Source: Akkermansiaceae bacterium (lineage in GTDB: Bacteria > Verrucomicrobiota > Verrucomicrobiia > Verrucomicrobiales > Akkermansiaceae). Taken from it: a DNA stretch of 64,000 nucleotides. This document shows positions 9,385-19,893 of this stretch, one piece after another. The notes under the pieces are model-generated. The model had not been told where the DNA came from and did no database searches. It saw only the letters and a program-made list of their open reading frames with translations. The stretch's first letter is position 1. The number at the start of each line of letters is the position of its first letter. Location of the stretch: the NCBI GenBank assembly GCA_903827375.1, contig CAIKHZ010000304.1, positions 1 to 64,000 on the forward strand. Direction: 5' to 3'. The position numbers were made by a program, and so were the translations under genes.

Positions 9385-11874
9385 ATGCAAATCGCCCATT
9401 GTTGCCTACTCCCACGCTTTTGCGTGCTCGTTGTTGTGTCCGCGTGGGGGCTCGTGCCACTGCGCGCCGCCGAGCCGCCAGCCCGATCCTCCCTTGCCCA
9501 ACGGGAACTCGAAAAGCGCCGCGCCGCTATCGAAGAAGCCCAGGAATTGCTCACTAAAGGTGACCAATCCTATCAGGCAGGACGCTACGCCGAAGCCGTT
9601 ACCGCCTTCTCCGGTGCCCGAGAGCTCATCCCGGACTCGCCGATCACCGCCGAACTGCGCACCGCTGCCACCCAACGCTTCGCTCAAGCGTCCGTCGCCC
9701 AAGCGGCCGCCCTCGCCCGTAACGGCGATGTGGCCGCCGCAAAATCCGCCGTCGATGCCGTGCTCAAGCCCAACGTGGCTCCCGATGACGCGGCCTCCCT
9801 CGCTATGCGCAACCAGCTCGATGATGCGCAGCGCACCAACCCGACCCTCACCAAAGAGCACACCAGCTCCGTCGATGCCGTCCGCAAACAGCTCTACACC
9901 GCCGAGGGGGCCTACAATCTCGGCGAGTTCGACGCCGCTAAAAAGCACTACGAAAGTGTCCTGCGCATCGATCCCACCAACACCGCCGCCCGCCGTGGCA
10001 TGGAACAGGTCGCTGCCGCCCGATCATCCTATCATAAATCCGCCTCCGATCAGACCCGTGCCGAGATGCTCAGCGAGGTGGCCGCCGCTTGGCAAACCGC
10101 TGTGCCTGACCCAACGCTGGATGTAGCAGGACTTGAGCCGGGCGTGCCCGCCGCGCGAACCGGTGCCATCGTGCCCGTCGCCAACAAACTCGACCGGATC
10201 ATCCTTCCCTCCATCATTCTTGACGGTGCCTCCCTCCAAGATGCCATCGATCTGCTCCGTGTCCGTGCCGCTGAGCTCGACACCACCGAAGTGGACCCCG
10301 CCCGCCGCGGCATCAATTTCAACGTTGATATTGGCGATGAAGCCTCTGAAACCGGCAAGCAGATCCGCGCCATCCGCTTCAATCTGCGCCTTGCTAACGT
10401 TCCGATGAGTCAAGTGCTGCGCTACATCAATGGGCAAACCCGCACGACCTACACGACCGATGATTTCACAGTGATCATCCGTCCGCGCGGCTCGGAATCC
10501 AAGGAAATGTTCACCCGTTCCTATCGGGTTCGGCCGGACTTTCTTTCCAGCATGGGTGCCAGCGGTGATGCTGCGGCCAAGGCGGCCGACCCGTTTGCTG
10601 CAAAGACACCCCCAAGTTTGCTAACAGAACGCCGGGGAGCCCTCGAAGTACTCCGCGACCAAGGCATCGAGTTTCCGCAAGGTGCCACCGCCACCTTCAA
10701 TCCGGCCAATGCCACCCTCACCGTCAACCATACCGCCACCGCCCATGACGTCATCGCCCAGATTGTCGATGCTGCCACCAAGACTGAGCAGGTGATGGTT
10801 TGTGTTCGCGTCACCATGATCAGCGTCAAAAATACCCGCCTCAAGGAGCTCGGTTTCGACTGGTTGCTCAGCCCGACAGGCGTCGGCGGGGCCGGCTGGA
10901 TTCCGGGTACCAAGAACCTCAATATTAGCGGCGGCACCATAGGTAACGCCAGAGCCATCGCAGACTTCGTTGCTACATCCGGCCAACCCAGCGGCGCTCC
11001 AATGACCTCTGGCAATCGCAGCGGCGAGGACGCCGCCTACAAGGACTCGATTGATTACCTCATCAATAATAACGACAAACTCGCTCAAGCGACAGCCACC
11101 ACACCCACCCAGAGCGCCCCCGGCATCTTTGGCATCACCAAGGTCCTCACCAATAGCTCGGTGCAAATGCTCATGCGCGGACTGAATCAGAAAAAGGGCG
11201 TCGATATCATGACCTCGGCCGCTACCGTCACCCGCAGCGGCCAGGCAGCCAGCGTGCGCTCAGTGCGCGAAATGCTTTATCCGACGCAGTACGAGCCCCC
11301 AAAATTGCCGCAGGCGAATAATAACGTAAACATCAACATCGGGCCTAATGGGGCGATCACTCTCGGTGGCAGCGCCCCCCCGAGAATTGCCACCCCGTCG
11401 CATCCCACTGAGTTTAAATCCCGCGAGATTGGCATGACCCTCGAAGTCACTCCGACCGCTGATGAATCCAAACACTATGTTGAAGTGGCTCTCAACCCAT
11501 CGCTGGTCGATTTCGATGGCTTCGTCAATTACGGCAGCCCCATCTTTGCCCCGCCGGAACCCAACGCCCTCGGCATCCTCAACCCCTTGGCCCAGCGCGA
11601 ACTCGTCACCGACAACCGCATTCTCATGCCGGTGTTCACCACCCATCATGTGGCCACCAGCCTCAGCGTTGCTGACGGTGCCACCATCGTCATCGGCGGT
11701 CTGCTTCAGGAGCGAATTCAACACATTGACGACCACACACCTATCTTTGGTTCGCTGCCAGTGGTCGGTCGCCTCTTTGCTTCTGAGTCCTACCAACCGA
11801 TTTCCACGGCCGTGGTATTTTTGGTCAATATCCAACTCGTCGATCCCACCGGTAAACCCTTCGCTAAAAACTGA
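9385..11874 (+). CDS. type IV pilus-associated secretin, Amuc_1098-like
   Basis: 829 aa, signal peptide, TPR-like N-terminus, secretin C-terminus (VADGATIVIGGLLQERIQHIDDHTPIFGSLPVVGRLFASES). Confidence 0.8.
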   Translation: MQIAHCCLLPRFCVLVVVSAWGLVPLRAAEPPARSSLAQRELEKRRAAIEEAQELLTKGDQSYQAGRYAEAVTAFSGARELIPDSPITAELRTAATQRFAQASVAQAAALARNGDVAAAKSAVDAVLKPNVAPDDAASLAMRNQLDDAQRTNPTLTKEHTSSVDAVRKQLYTAEGAYNLGEFDAAKKHYESVLRIDPTNTAARRGMEQVAAARSSYHKSASDQTRAEMLSEVAAAWQTAVPDPTLDVAGLEPGVPAARTGAIVPVANKLDRIILPSIILDGASLQDAIDLLRVRAAELDTTEVDPARRGINFNVDIGDEASETGKQIRAIRFNLRLANVPMSQVLRYINGQTRTTYTTDDFTVIIRPRGSESKEMFTRSYRVRPDFLSSMGASGDAAAKAADPFAAKTPPSLLTERRGALEVLRDQGIEFPQGATATFNPANATLTVNHTATAHDVIAQIVDAATKTEQVMVCVRVTMISVKNTRLKELGFDWLLSPTGVGGAGWIPGTKNLNISGGTIGNARAIADFVATSGQPSGAPMTSGNRSGEDAAYKDSIDYLINNNDKLAQATATTPTQSAPGIFGITKVLTNSSVQMLMRGLNQKKGVDIMTSAATVTRSGQAASVRSVREMLYPTQYEPPKLPQANNNVNINIGPNGAITLGGSAPPRIATPSHPTEFKSREIGMTLEVTPTADESKHYVEVALNPSLVDFDGFVNYGSPIFAPPEPNALGILNPLAQRELVTDNRILMPVFTTHHVATSLSVADGATIVIGGLLQERIQHIDDHTPIFGSLPVVGRLFASESYQPISTAVVFLVNIQLVDPTGKPFAKN

Positions 11875-11924
11875 TTCGACCGTCGACACTCACATAACTC
11901 CCACTCATACCAAACCTCCTGCCC

Positions 11925-13499
11925 ATGCCTCCCGCACCGAGTGAACCGGAAAAGTACTCGATCGATGAAATGATGGAGCGGCTAAAGGGGCAGTCTTCAG
12001 AAAATCCCGCCGCCGGCGAGCTGGTCACCCGCCCCGATGGCTCCCAGGCACTGCGGGTGCGCAAACGCAAACGTCGCAGCGAGCAGCCCAAACGCGAAGA
12101 GGCCAAACGCACAAAGCGCATTCGTACGCTGCAAGTAGCCGCCGCTCTCGTTCTGCTCTTGCTCACTGGGTTGGTCATGGCCGGTGCCTATGTGTACGCC
12201 AATACCGCCCCTTACAGCAAAGCCGTCACTGCCGCCATTGCCAGCAGCACGGGTGCCAACGTCGAAATGAAGCAATTCCGCGTCAGTCCCGCCAGCGCCA
12301 ATGTCGAATCCATCACTCTCGAATGGCCCGAGGGCTCGGCTCTCAAAGGTTTGCACCTCAGCGGCGTGTCGGCAAATATCTCGCCGCTAAGTATTTTCGG
12401 AACCCAGTTGTCTGGTGACGAAGTCGCCGCCCGCGAAGGCAGTCTGTGGCTGCTACCCCCTCCCGCCGATACCCCGGCCCTCAACCAATCGTCACCTTCT
12501 GGCACAGCCCCCGTCCAGTTCTCCCGCATCTCAGCACCAAAATTCAATATCGTCTTCGGCGAACCCAGCCTGCCCGCACTCAAAATCCTCGCCACCGAAG
12601 CCTCACTGCGCATCGATAAGTCAAATAGTCAGACGACGTTCCACCTCTATCACGGCAACCTCCAACTCACCGGTTGGCCAAGCTATAAAATCGATCGCGC
12701 CGTTCTGGAATTCCGTCCATCCGAAACCAAGCTGGTCGTGCTGCGTATCACCGATTCCCAAGTCAAACACGGGATTTTTGACCTAACCGGTAAATTTCAA
12801 CCGTTTGGCAGCACCTCACCCACCACTCTCACGGCGGAACTCGCAAACTTTGATTTCGCCGAACTCCTCGGCTCGGAATTCGGCGAACTCATCGGTTCGA
12901 AAATCGACTCCCGTCCGGATGCGGCTCCCAACTCGCTGACGTTTCTGCCGGACTCGCCCGCAGCCGCCGAACTCAAGTTGGCCTTCAAGAGCACCTTGTC
13001 AACCAAAGTGAGCATCAAGGGCTTTCCGTTCCTTTCCTCACTGGTTCGAACGCTCAATGATAAATGGTATGAAAATCCATCCTTCGTCGGAGATTTTACC
13101 GGCATCATCCATCGCAAAAGCTCTAACATAGAACTCCACGAATTACAGCTGGAAAGTAAATCCCGCATGGCAATCCATGCCGAGTTGATCAGCAACGCCG
13201 ACAAATCCCTCTCTGGTACCATGGAAATCGGTATCCCCGAATCCATCGCTCACCTCGCTCGAAATTCGAAAATTAACTCCATGCTCTCAGAGCCCCACGA
13301 CGGCTACCGCTGGCTCTCTTTGAAAATCGGCGGCTCCTTGCTCCACCCCAGCGATAATTTTTCCGCACTCTATGCTGCCGCCAAGGAATCCGACGTCGAT
13401 GCCGATGAACCTAGCGCCGACAAGCCTGATAAAGCGCTCATTCCTGACGGCGATCCGCAGAAAGCCTTTGATGACATCACCCGTCCCAAGGACCCCTGA
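11925..13499 (+). CDS. hypothetical membrane-anchored protein, possibly AsmA-like
   Basis: 524 aa; basic N-terminus then TM segment LQVAAALVLLLLTGLVMAGAYVYA. Confidence 0.55.
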   Translation: MPPAPSEPEKYSIDEMMERLKGQSSENPAAGELVTRPDGSQALRVRKRKRRSEQPKREEAKRTKRIRTLQVAAALVLLLLTGLVMAGAYVYANTAPYSKAVTAAIASSTGANVEMKQFRVSPASANVESITLEWPEGSALKGLHLSGVSANISPLSIFGTQLSGDEVAAREGSLWLLPPPADTPALNQSSPSGTAPVQFSRISAPKFNIVFGEPSLPALKILATEASLRIDKSNSQTTFHLYHGNLQLTGWPSYKIDRAVLEFRPSETKLVVLRITDSQVKHGIFDLTGKFQPFGSTSPTTLTAELANFDFAELLGSEFGELIGSKIDSRPDAAPNSLTFLPDSPAAAELKLAFKSTLSTKVSIKGFPFLSSLVRTLNDKWYENPSFVGDFTGIIHRKSSNIELHELQLESKSRMAIHAELISNADKSLSGTMEIGIPESIAHLARNSKINSMLSEPHDGYRWLSLKIGGSLLHPSDNFSALYAAAKESDVDADEPSADKPDKALIPDGDPQKAFDDITRPKDP

Positions 13500-13629
13500 A
13501 ACCAGCTTCGTAGCGGGCTGGCTTCAGTGAATTTTTCTAGCGTATTTGCAAATATCCGTTCTATATTGTTGCATCGGTGGGACACTTGTAAACCCGTTCT
13601 CATCGGCCTCAACCATAACAACCAACGCC

Positions 13630-14223
13630 ATGCAAACCGCTAACGTCAATTTATCAATCACCATCACTGTCCGTCATGAGGAAGTGACTGATTCCCTACG
13701 CGACTATGTCACCAAGAAAATCGAGGGTCTCCACCTCGATTATCCGCGAATTATTGGTGCCAAGGCCGTTCTCGATGTCCAAAAGAACCGCCATATCGCC
13801 GAATTCATCCTCTTCTGCGCCAACCACATCACCATTGAGGCCCACACCGAAGGCAGCGACATGTATGCCGCCATTGATGAAACCATCGAGAAAATTGCCC
13901 GCCGCATGCGCAAGCACAAGACGCGCCTGCTCAAAAAACACCGCCCCCATCGCAACGAATCCATCCGCCACCTCGACGAGCGGGTCTTCACCACGGCCGT
14001 GCTCGACCATCCGGAAGATTCGGATGTGGATCCTGAGCCCTACATCATTCACCCCGATCATTACTCAATTCGCACGATGTACAAGGAAGACGCCATCATG
14101 CAACTCGAACTCTCTGAGCGCCCGTTCGTCCTCTACAAAAGCGCCCGCCGCGGCTGCCTGACCCTCGTCTATCGCCGCAAGGATGGGGAATTCGCCGCCA
14201 TCGATATCAAAGACACCGAGTGA
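13630..14223 (+). CDS. hpf: ribosome hibernation-promoting factor, long HPF/RaiA family
   Basis: ITVRHEEVTDSLRDYVTKKIEGL...; C-terminal dimerisation-type domain ILHP..., DAIMQLELSERPFVLYKSARRGCLTLVYRRKDGEFAAI. Confidence 0.85.
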   Translation: MQTANVNLSITITVRHEEVTDSLRDYVTKKIEGLHLDYPRIIGAKAVLDVQKNRHIAEFILFCANHITIEAHTEGSDMYAAIDETIEKIARRMRKHKTRLLKKHRPHRNESIRHLDERVFTTAVLDHPEDSDVDPEPYIIHPDHYSIRTMYKEDAIMQLELSERPFVLYKSARRGCLTLVYRRKDGEFAAIDIKDTE

Positions 14224-14271
14224 AATTCACTCAGGAAAGGGGCAGGTACCCCAATTGCCTGCCTGACATGG

Positions 14272-14297
14272 ACGACCGGCTTTCCAGCCGGTCGTTT
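14272..14297 (+). terminator. candidate stem-loop terminator downstream of hpf
   Basis: Perfect 10-bp inverted repeat ACGACCGGCT-ttcc-AGCCGGTCGT followed by a short T run. Confidence 0.5.
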
Positions 14298-14552
14298 CAT
14301 TGGCGGACAGGCGGGATCCCCAATGCGGTTCAATTTCCCTTCAAGGAGAGTGGCCATCCTGCCCACATCTTGCCCATGAGATGCGCAAGAGAACGCCGCC
14401 AAGACGGCTGGATTGCTCTGCGCATGGCAAATGGCGACGGGGACGCTGCCACTCCTTGAGTGCGCTCTCGCCACTGCGTGGCCAAGCCTGTCCAGCGCTG
14501 CTCGGAAATTTACCACTTGCCGGGTGGCCGGTCCTGCCGTACTTCCCCACGC

Positions 14553-15152
14553 ATGAAACGCCGCACCGCCACTTGTCTCGCCCTGAGCATTGTCATGTTG
14601 GCCGGTTGCCGGGAAAAACCGGCCGTTGTGGTCACGGAGACCCGGGCGCTATCCAGTCGCGATGGCCAGGTGAAGTTGTTTGCCACCAGCGATGAGCGCT
14701 TTGGTCGTACCCGGCGCAGCCCGGTGGCGGGCGACACGCCAGCGGGATGGACGGTGGCACCGGCCAACGAGTTCCGGCTATTGAACTACCGTTGCGGAGC
14801 CAGCGGTACCGGCGAGGTCTGGGTTTCCAGTGCCTCCGGGACCTTGGCCGATAACGTCAATCGATGGCTCCGGCAGTTTGGAGCGCCAGCCCTCGACGAG
14901 GCCGGTATCCAAGCGCTGCGGCGCGTCCCAATCCTCGGCAGCAGCGGCGTTTGGGTGGAGGCCGAGGGCGAATACGTCGGCGGCATGGGGGCTGCGCCCA
15001 AAGCTGGCTGCGGCCTCGCCGGCGTGATTGCCGAGATGGATGGGCAACTTCTCACTGTGAAAATGGTGGCTCCGGCCGCCGAGGTCCGCGCCGAAATCCC
15101 GGCTCTGGAAGCCTTTGTTAAAAGCCTGCACCCGCTCGCGGCCGCCCAATGA
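14553..15152 (+). CDS. hypothetical lipoprotein
   Basis: MKRRTATCLALSIVMLAGC lipobox-like signal. Confidence 0.6.
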   Translation: MKRRTATCLALSIVMLAGCREKPAVVVTETRALSSRDGQVKLFATSDERFGRTRRSPVAGDTPAGWTVAPANEFRLLNYRCGASGTGEVWVSSASGTLADNVNRWLRQFGAPALDEAGIQALRRVPILGSSGVWVEAEGEYVGGMGAAPKAGCGLAGVIAEMDGQLLTVKMVAPAAEVRAEIPALEAFVKSLHPLAAAQ

Positions 15153-16393
15153 CCCGCCCACAATCGCCCATGGAACAAGCCAATCCCCCAGCCGCCACAA
15201 AGCCGCGGATCTCCCTAGCCGCCCGCCTGTTGGCATGGCTTTCCGGGCTCGGCCTCGCCACCGTCCTGCTCCTGCTCATTGGTCTGCTTACCTGGCTGGC
15301 AACCCTCGAACAAATTGATAGCGGCCTGTATCACACGCTGCGCAAGTATTTCGATTGGCGGGCCTGGTATATCATACCGGAAATTGGCGGAACGACGGTG
15401 CTACTGCCGCTGCCCGGCGGCTATTGGGTCTGTGCCTTATTGGCGCTCAACCTCACTCTCGGAGGGCTGTTGCGCTGGCGCAGGGATTGGCAGCGGGTCG
15501 GCGTGTTTATCGCCCACATGGGAATTATCTATCTGCTCGTCGCGGGTGCCGTCGCCCATCATTTCTCCCAACGTGGCCACATGCGAATCGCCGATGGAGC
15601 CACTAGCAACACCGCCGAAGACTATTTTGAACACGTCGTTGAAGTGGCCGAAATTAAGGATGGCAAACCGGATGTCATCCAGGTGATTGGGGGTCAGTAT
15701 CTAACTGATCTGACGGGTTCCGCAAGCCGCAGCGTCAGCCTGTCGAAAATGCCCATCAAGCTGGAATTTTCCGGCTGGTTGCGCAATGCCGAGCCTACGC
15801 CGGTTGATGAAAACACGTCGCATGCAGGTGCCACAGCCTGTGACGGTTACTACCTCATGCCCAAGCCGGACAAGGTGGAGGCCGAGGCTAACACGCCCGG
15901 TTGTGTGGTGCAGGTTGATCTTGGTGAAGGTGGCAAACCCGAGACATTCCTGCTTTCCAGCGCGGCGTTGGAGCCCGTCACGTTGCGCCATGGTGAGCGC
16001 ATCTTCACCATGGTACTGCGCAAGCGGCTCTGGCTCATGCCATTTGCGGTGCGGCTGGATAAATTCACGGCGGACTTTCATCCGGGGACCATGAAGCCCT
16101 CAAAGTTTGTGAGTGAAATCACCCGCATCGAGGACGGCAGGCAAGCCAAAGCTGTCATCCAAATGAACGAGCCGATGCGCTATGCCAACCTCACATTTTA
16201 CCAAGCAAGTTATGATCAGTTAGGCCAGGGGCCCACGGCCAAGATGGCTTCGGTGTTGGAGGTTGTGAGCAATCCAGCAGACAAATGGCCGCAATACAGT
16301 TTGTACGTCGTCGCTTTCGGTTTGCTGGTGCATTTCGTTGCCAAGCTCGCTGGTTTCATTCTCGCTCGTTCCCGCCATAACCCACATGTCTGA
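15149..16393 (+). CDS. resB: cytochrome c biogenesis protein ResB-like
   Basis: LATVLLLLIGLLTWLATLEQIDSGLYHTLRKYF..., ResB-type family; next to ccsA. Confidence 0.75.
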   Translation: MTRPQSPMEQANPPAATKPRISLAARLLAWLSGLGLATVLLLLIGLLTWLATLEQIDSGLYHTLRKYFDWRAWYIIPEIGGTTVLLPLPGGYWVCALLALNLTLGGLLRWRRDWQRVGVFIAHMGIIYLLVAGAVAHHFSQRGHMRIADGATSNTAEDYFEHVVEVAEIKDGKPDVIQVIGGQYLTDLTGSASRSVSLSKMPIKLEFSGWLRNAEPTPVDENTSHAGATACDGYYLMPKPDKVEAEANTPGCVVQVDLGEGGKPETFLLSSAALEPVTLRHGERIFTMVLRKRLWLMPFAVRLDKFTADFHPGTMKPSKFVSEITRIEDGRQAKAVIQMNEPMRYANLTFYQASYDQLGQGPTAKMASVLEVVSNPADKWPQYSLYVVAFGLLVHFVAKLAGFILARSRHNPHV

Positions 16394-18344
16394 TTCGTCA
16401 TCCAACACCGGGCGCAAGCTCGCCGCAGCCCTGGTTCTTGCCGGATTGGCTGCGGTTTTTTACAACTTGGTGTCTGTAACCCGCCCGCCCCCCGGCGAGT
16501 TGCGAACGATCAAAGACTACAGCCCATGGTCGGCGGCCAGCATCGCGGTGGCTGAATCCCTGCCCGTCCAGGACGGCGGCCGCGTCAAACCACTGGCCAC
16601 CTATGCCGGCTTCAACATGCTGGCCATTTTCGGCAGTCGCTCAATGACGGTCGCCGGCAATGATGGCAAAGCACAAACTCTCAACCCAACCGCATGGTTG
16701 TTAGACACGCTGTTCCGCCCGCAGTTTGCCATTCAGCATCCGACGTTCCGCGTTGATAATTCCGCCGTGCTGGAGGCAGTCGGCGTCAAACCCCGCGGTA
16801 AGCGAGACCGCTACAGTTATGCCGAACTTGAGCCGGGATTGGAAAAACTCATTGAACTTGCAGATGGTTACGAGTCGATCGACCCGAAGCATCGAGATGC
16901 CCTGCAACAACAGATATTGGATTTGGCGTACAACGTGCGGGACTTTCAGAGTTTGCTAGGACAGTTTGCCTTTGCCCGTTCGGGAGTTGCAATTGGCAGC
17001 GGGGATGAACCGCAACGCTTGAACGTCAGCACAGTGATGGATAAGGCACCGAGGATCCGGGATGATCTAGCCGCAGCGCGACGCGACGGCAAAGCGGGCC
17101 GCGGACCAGCTGAATACCTCTACCAAGAGACAACTCAAGTCGCCGGCCTGGCGATGCGTGGTATGAATATATTTCCACCGGCTGAGGCCAGTGATCGCTC
17201 TTGGCAAAACTCAGGCCAGAGGATCATGGGTGTGTTGAACGGAGTGACCCATTCGCCTGGGCCAGCCATCCAAGATATCATGGCACTCGAACAATCGGTC
17301 CATGCCCTCGATACCGGCGATGCCGCTTTCGTGAAAGAATTCACCAGCTTGTGCAACGATCTTGCCCAACGCGCTGCGGCACGCGGCGAAGGGCGCCACC
17401 TCGCCTTGGAAGCTTCCTATAACAGGGCCGATTGGTTTTTTAACGCGTTCCTATTGTTCTTCGTCGGTGCTTTGTGCGCTGTGGCGATGTGGATGTTAGG
17501 TACCGGTCGTTCCGGCCGCATCCTGGCAGGCATCACTCTCGGTTGGACACTCAGTGGCCTGGTGTTGTGCGTCATCGCTATCGTCGAGCGTTGCCTCATC
17601 ATGCAACGGGCACCGGTGGGCAACCTCTACGATACGATCATTTTCATCAGCGCCGCGTGTGTTTTGCTAGCCTTGATCATCGAGGGCATCACCCGCCGCC
17701 GATTCGCACTGGGCCTCGCACCGATCCTCGGCACCCTGCTTGTTTTCTTATCCAGGCGCTACGAAATGGGCGATCCCAAGGACCACCTCGATCCGCTCGT
17801 CGCCGTGCTCGCGTCTAATTTCTGGCTCACCATCCACGTCATCACCATCACCCTTGGCTATGCGGCCGGGCTGTTGTGCGCACTGCTCTCAACCCTCTAT
17901 ATCTTGATGCGCGGTCTGCGTCTGGATCGGGCTGATGGCGAATTGCGCCGGGCTTTGACGCTCGCAGTTTATGGCATGGTTTGTTTGACGTTATTCCTAT
18001 CTCTAGTCGGAACCGTGTTAGGTGGGATTTGGGCCAACGACTCCTGGGGCCGCTTCTGGGGCTGGGATCCGAAGGAAAATGGCGCCCTGCTCATCGTCAT
18101 CTGGACGCTCGTCATCCTGCATGCCCGCCTCGGAGGATTCATCAAGGAATGGGGCTTGCATTTGGCATCGGTGTTCACCGCCTGCGTCGTGGTATTTTCG
18201 TGGTGGCATGTCAACTTCCTCGGCGTGGGCCTGCATAACTATGGATTCACCTCCGGCAAGGATGTTCTGTGGACGTTCTATCAGGCCATGCTCGGCCTGA
18301 TGCTCTTCGGCGGCACTGCCAAGTGGCTGGAAAGTCGCAAGTGA
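16386..18344 (+). CDS. ccsA: cytochrome c biogenesis protein CcsA/CcmF family
   Basis: WANDSWGRFWGWDPKENGALLIVIWTLVILHAR (WGxFWxWDPKE haem-handling motif). Confidence 0.85.
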   Translation: MSDSSSNTGRKLAAALVLAGLAAVFYNLVSVTRPPPGELRTIKDYSPWSAASIAVAESLPVQDGGRVKPLATYAGFNMLAIFGSRSMTVAGNDGKAQTLNPTAWLLDTLFRPQFAIQHPTFRVDNSAVLEAVGVKPRGKRDRYSYAELEPGLEKLIELADGYESIDPKHRDALQQQILDLAYNVRDFQSLLGQFAFARSGVAIGSGDEPQRLNVSTVMDKAPRIRDDLAAARRDGKAGRGPAEYLYQETTQVAGLAMRGMNIFPPAEASDRSWQNSGQRIMGVLNGVTHSPGPAIQDIMALEQSVHALDTGDAAFVKEFTSLCNDLAQRAAARGEGRHLALEASYNRADWFFNAFLLFFVGALCAVAMWMLGTGRSGRILAGITLGWTLSGLVLCVIAIVERCLIMQRAPVGNLYDTIIFISAACVLLALIIEGITRRRFALGLAPILGTLLVFLSRRYEMGDPKDHLDPLVAVLASNFWLTIHVITITLGYAAGLLCALLSTLYILMRGLRLDRADGELRRALTLAVYGMVCLTLFLSLVGTVLGGIWANDSWGRFWGWDPKENGALLIVIWTLVILHARLGGFIKEWGLHLASVFTACVVVFSWWHVNFLGVGLHNYGFTSGKDVLWTFYQAMLGLMLFGGTAKWLESRK

Positions 18345-18417
18345 GCCTGCTGGTTCACCCGATCATCTAACCCGAGTTGCACCCCCCTGGAAATTTTCGA
18401 TCTAACAATCACTTCCT

Positions 18418-19689
18418 ATGCGAACCATGCTCAAAGTCGGCTGCATTTATGGCATCAGCGGTTTGTTGTGCATCGTTGGCATAGGCTCCGTGGCTGGTGC
18501 TGCGGACGTGGCTTTCGACTGGCCGGGGTTTCGCGGTCCGCATGGCGATAGCGTCACGCAGGAAAGCGGGTGGAAGCCTGCGGCCCTTGCACCAAGTCCG
18601 AAGATCCAGTGGCGGGTCGAGGTAGGTGAGGGGTACTCCGGCAGTTGCATCAGTGGCCCGCACCTCTATACCATGGGAGCTCACGATGATACAGACACGG
18701 TTTGCTGTTTGGACGTTGAGACTGGCAAGGAAATTTGGCGCTATGACTATTCATGCCAGACCGGTCCCTATCCAGGGCCGCGTGCCACACCCCTGTTTCT
18801 CAACGGCTCTATCCATACCGTCAGCCGCAATGGCCAGGTCTTTTGTTTCGATGCCGCCACTGGCAAGGTCAAGTGGCAGCGGGACCTGATCAAGGACGCC
18901 AATGCCAAACCACCGACGTGGGGACTGGGCACATCCATTATCCATGACGGCGACACGTTGTTTCTCAATGTTGGCCAATATGGCTTGGCGATGCATGCCA
19001 CTGACGGGCAAATCCTCTGGCAAAGCCCAAAAGAGCGATGTGGCTATGCTTCGCCCGTACTCTATGATGCCGATGGCCAACGCTGCCTGATCTTTTTCGG
19101 CCAGAACACCTGCTATGGCGTGAAAGCGCAATCTGGCAGCTTGCTCTGGAGCTATCCCTGGCATACCGGACAGGACGAGAATACCGCAGATCCGGTTTTC
19201 TGGCGTGGGCATGTCTTTATTTCCAGCGTCTATAGCAATGGAAGTTCGGTGATCAACATTGCTAACAATAAGCCCGCCGAGGTCTGGCTTAACCAGCAAC
19301 TCTTGAACAAATTTGCCACCTCGGTGCTGTTCGGCGGTCATCTTTATGGTGTGCATGGCAACACTGGCAATGGCGACGATGGCGGTGGCATATTGCGTTG
19401 CTTGGACTTTATGACCGGCACAACGATCTGGGAACATGCACTGGGACGCATCGCATCACTTATCATTGCCGACGGGAAATTGGTGATCCTTACCGAAGCT
19501 GGCAAGCTCCACATCGCCATGGCCTCGCCTGACGGTTATCACGAGTTGGCGCAAGGGATCATCTTCAGCGCACTTGTGGACCGGGAAAAAACCACCAAGG
19601 GCAAGTTTTGGACCCCGCCGGTGTTGTGCCGGGGTCTGGTATTCTGCCGAAATGATCAGGGCGTGCTGATCTGTGTGAGCCTTCGATGA
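18418..19689 (+). CDS. secreted PQQ-binding-like beta-propeller protein
   Basis: DWPGFRGPHGDSVTQESGW..., repeated GxxxW blades (GKEIWRYDY, GKVKWQRD, GQILWQSP). Confidence 0.8.
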   Translation: MRTMLKVGCIYGISGLLCIVGIGSVAGAADVAFDWPGFRGPHGDSVTQESGWKPAALAPSPKIQWRVEVGEGYSGSCISGPHLYTMGAHDDTDTVCCLDVETGKEIWRYDYSCQTGPYPGPRATPLFLNGSIHTVSRNGQVFCFDAATGKVKWQRDLIKDANAKPPTWGLGTSIIHDGDTLFLNVGQYGLAMHATDGQILWQSPKERCGYASPVLYDADGQRCLIFFGQNTCYGVKAQSGSLLWSYPWHTGQDENTADPVFWRGHVFISSVYSNGSSVINIANNKPAEVWLNQQLLNKFATSVLFGGHLYGVHGNTGNGDDGGGILRCLDFMTGTTIWEHALGRIASLIIADGKLVILTEAGKLHIAMASPDGYHELAQGIIFSALVDREKTTKGKFWTPPVLCRGLVFCRNDQGVLICVSLR

Positions 19690-19893
19690 GGGGGTGATCA
19701 AAGACTTCTCACACCTGATATGCATCGATCCGAACTTTTTCCTTGAAAATCGGCTCCATTACTATCTCTGGCGCAGCGGCCGGAAGCACGCTGTCACGGC
19801 CTGCTGCGAGACGCAGCAGGCACGGCATATGACGATGAAAGAATCCGCGCTGACACGCGTTTGAAGCGTCATCCAAACTAGCCGATCCATCCA

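Noticed and set aside
9359-10126. 255-aa plus-strand ORF overlapping the secretin N-terminus
   Set aside because: Ser/Pro-rich out-of-frame reading of the secretin gene
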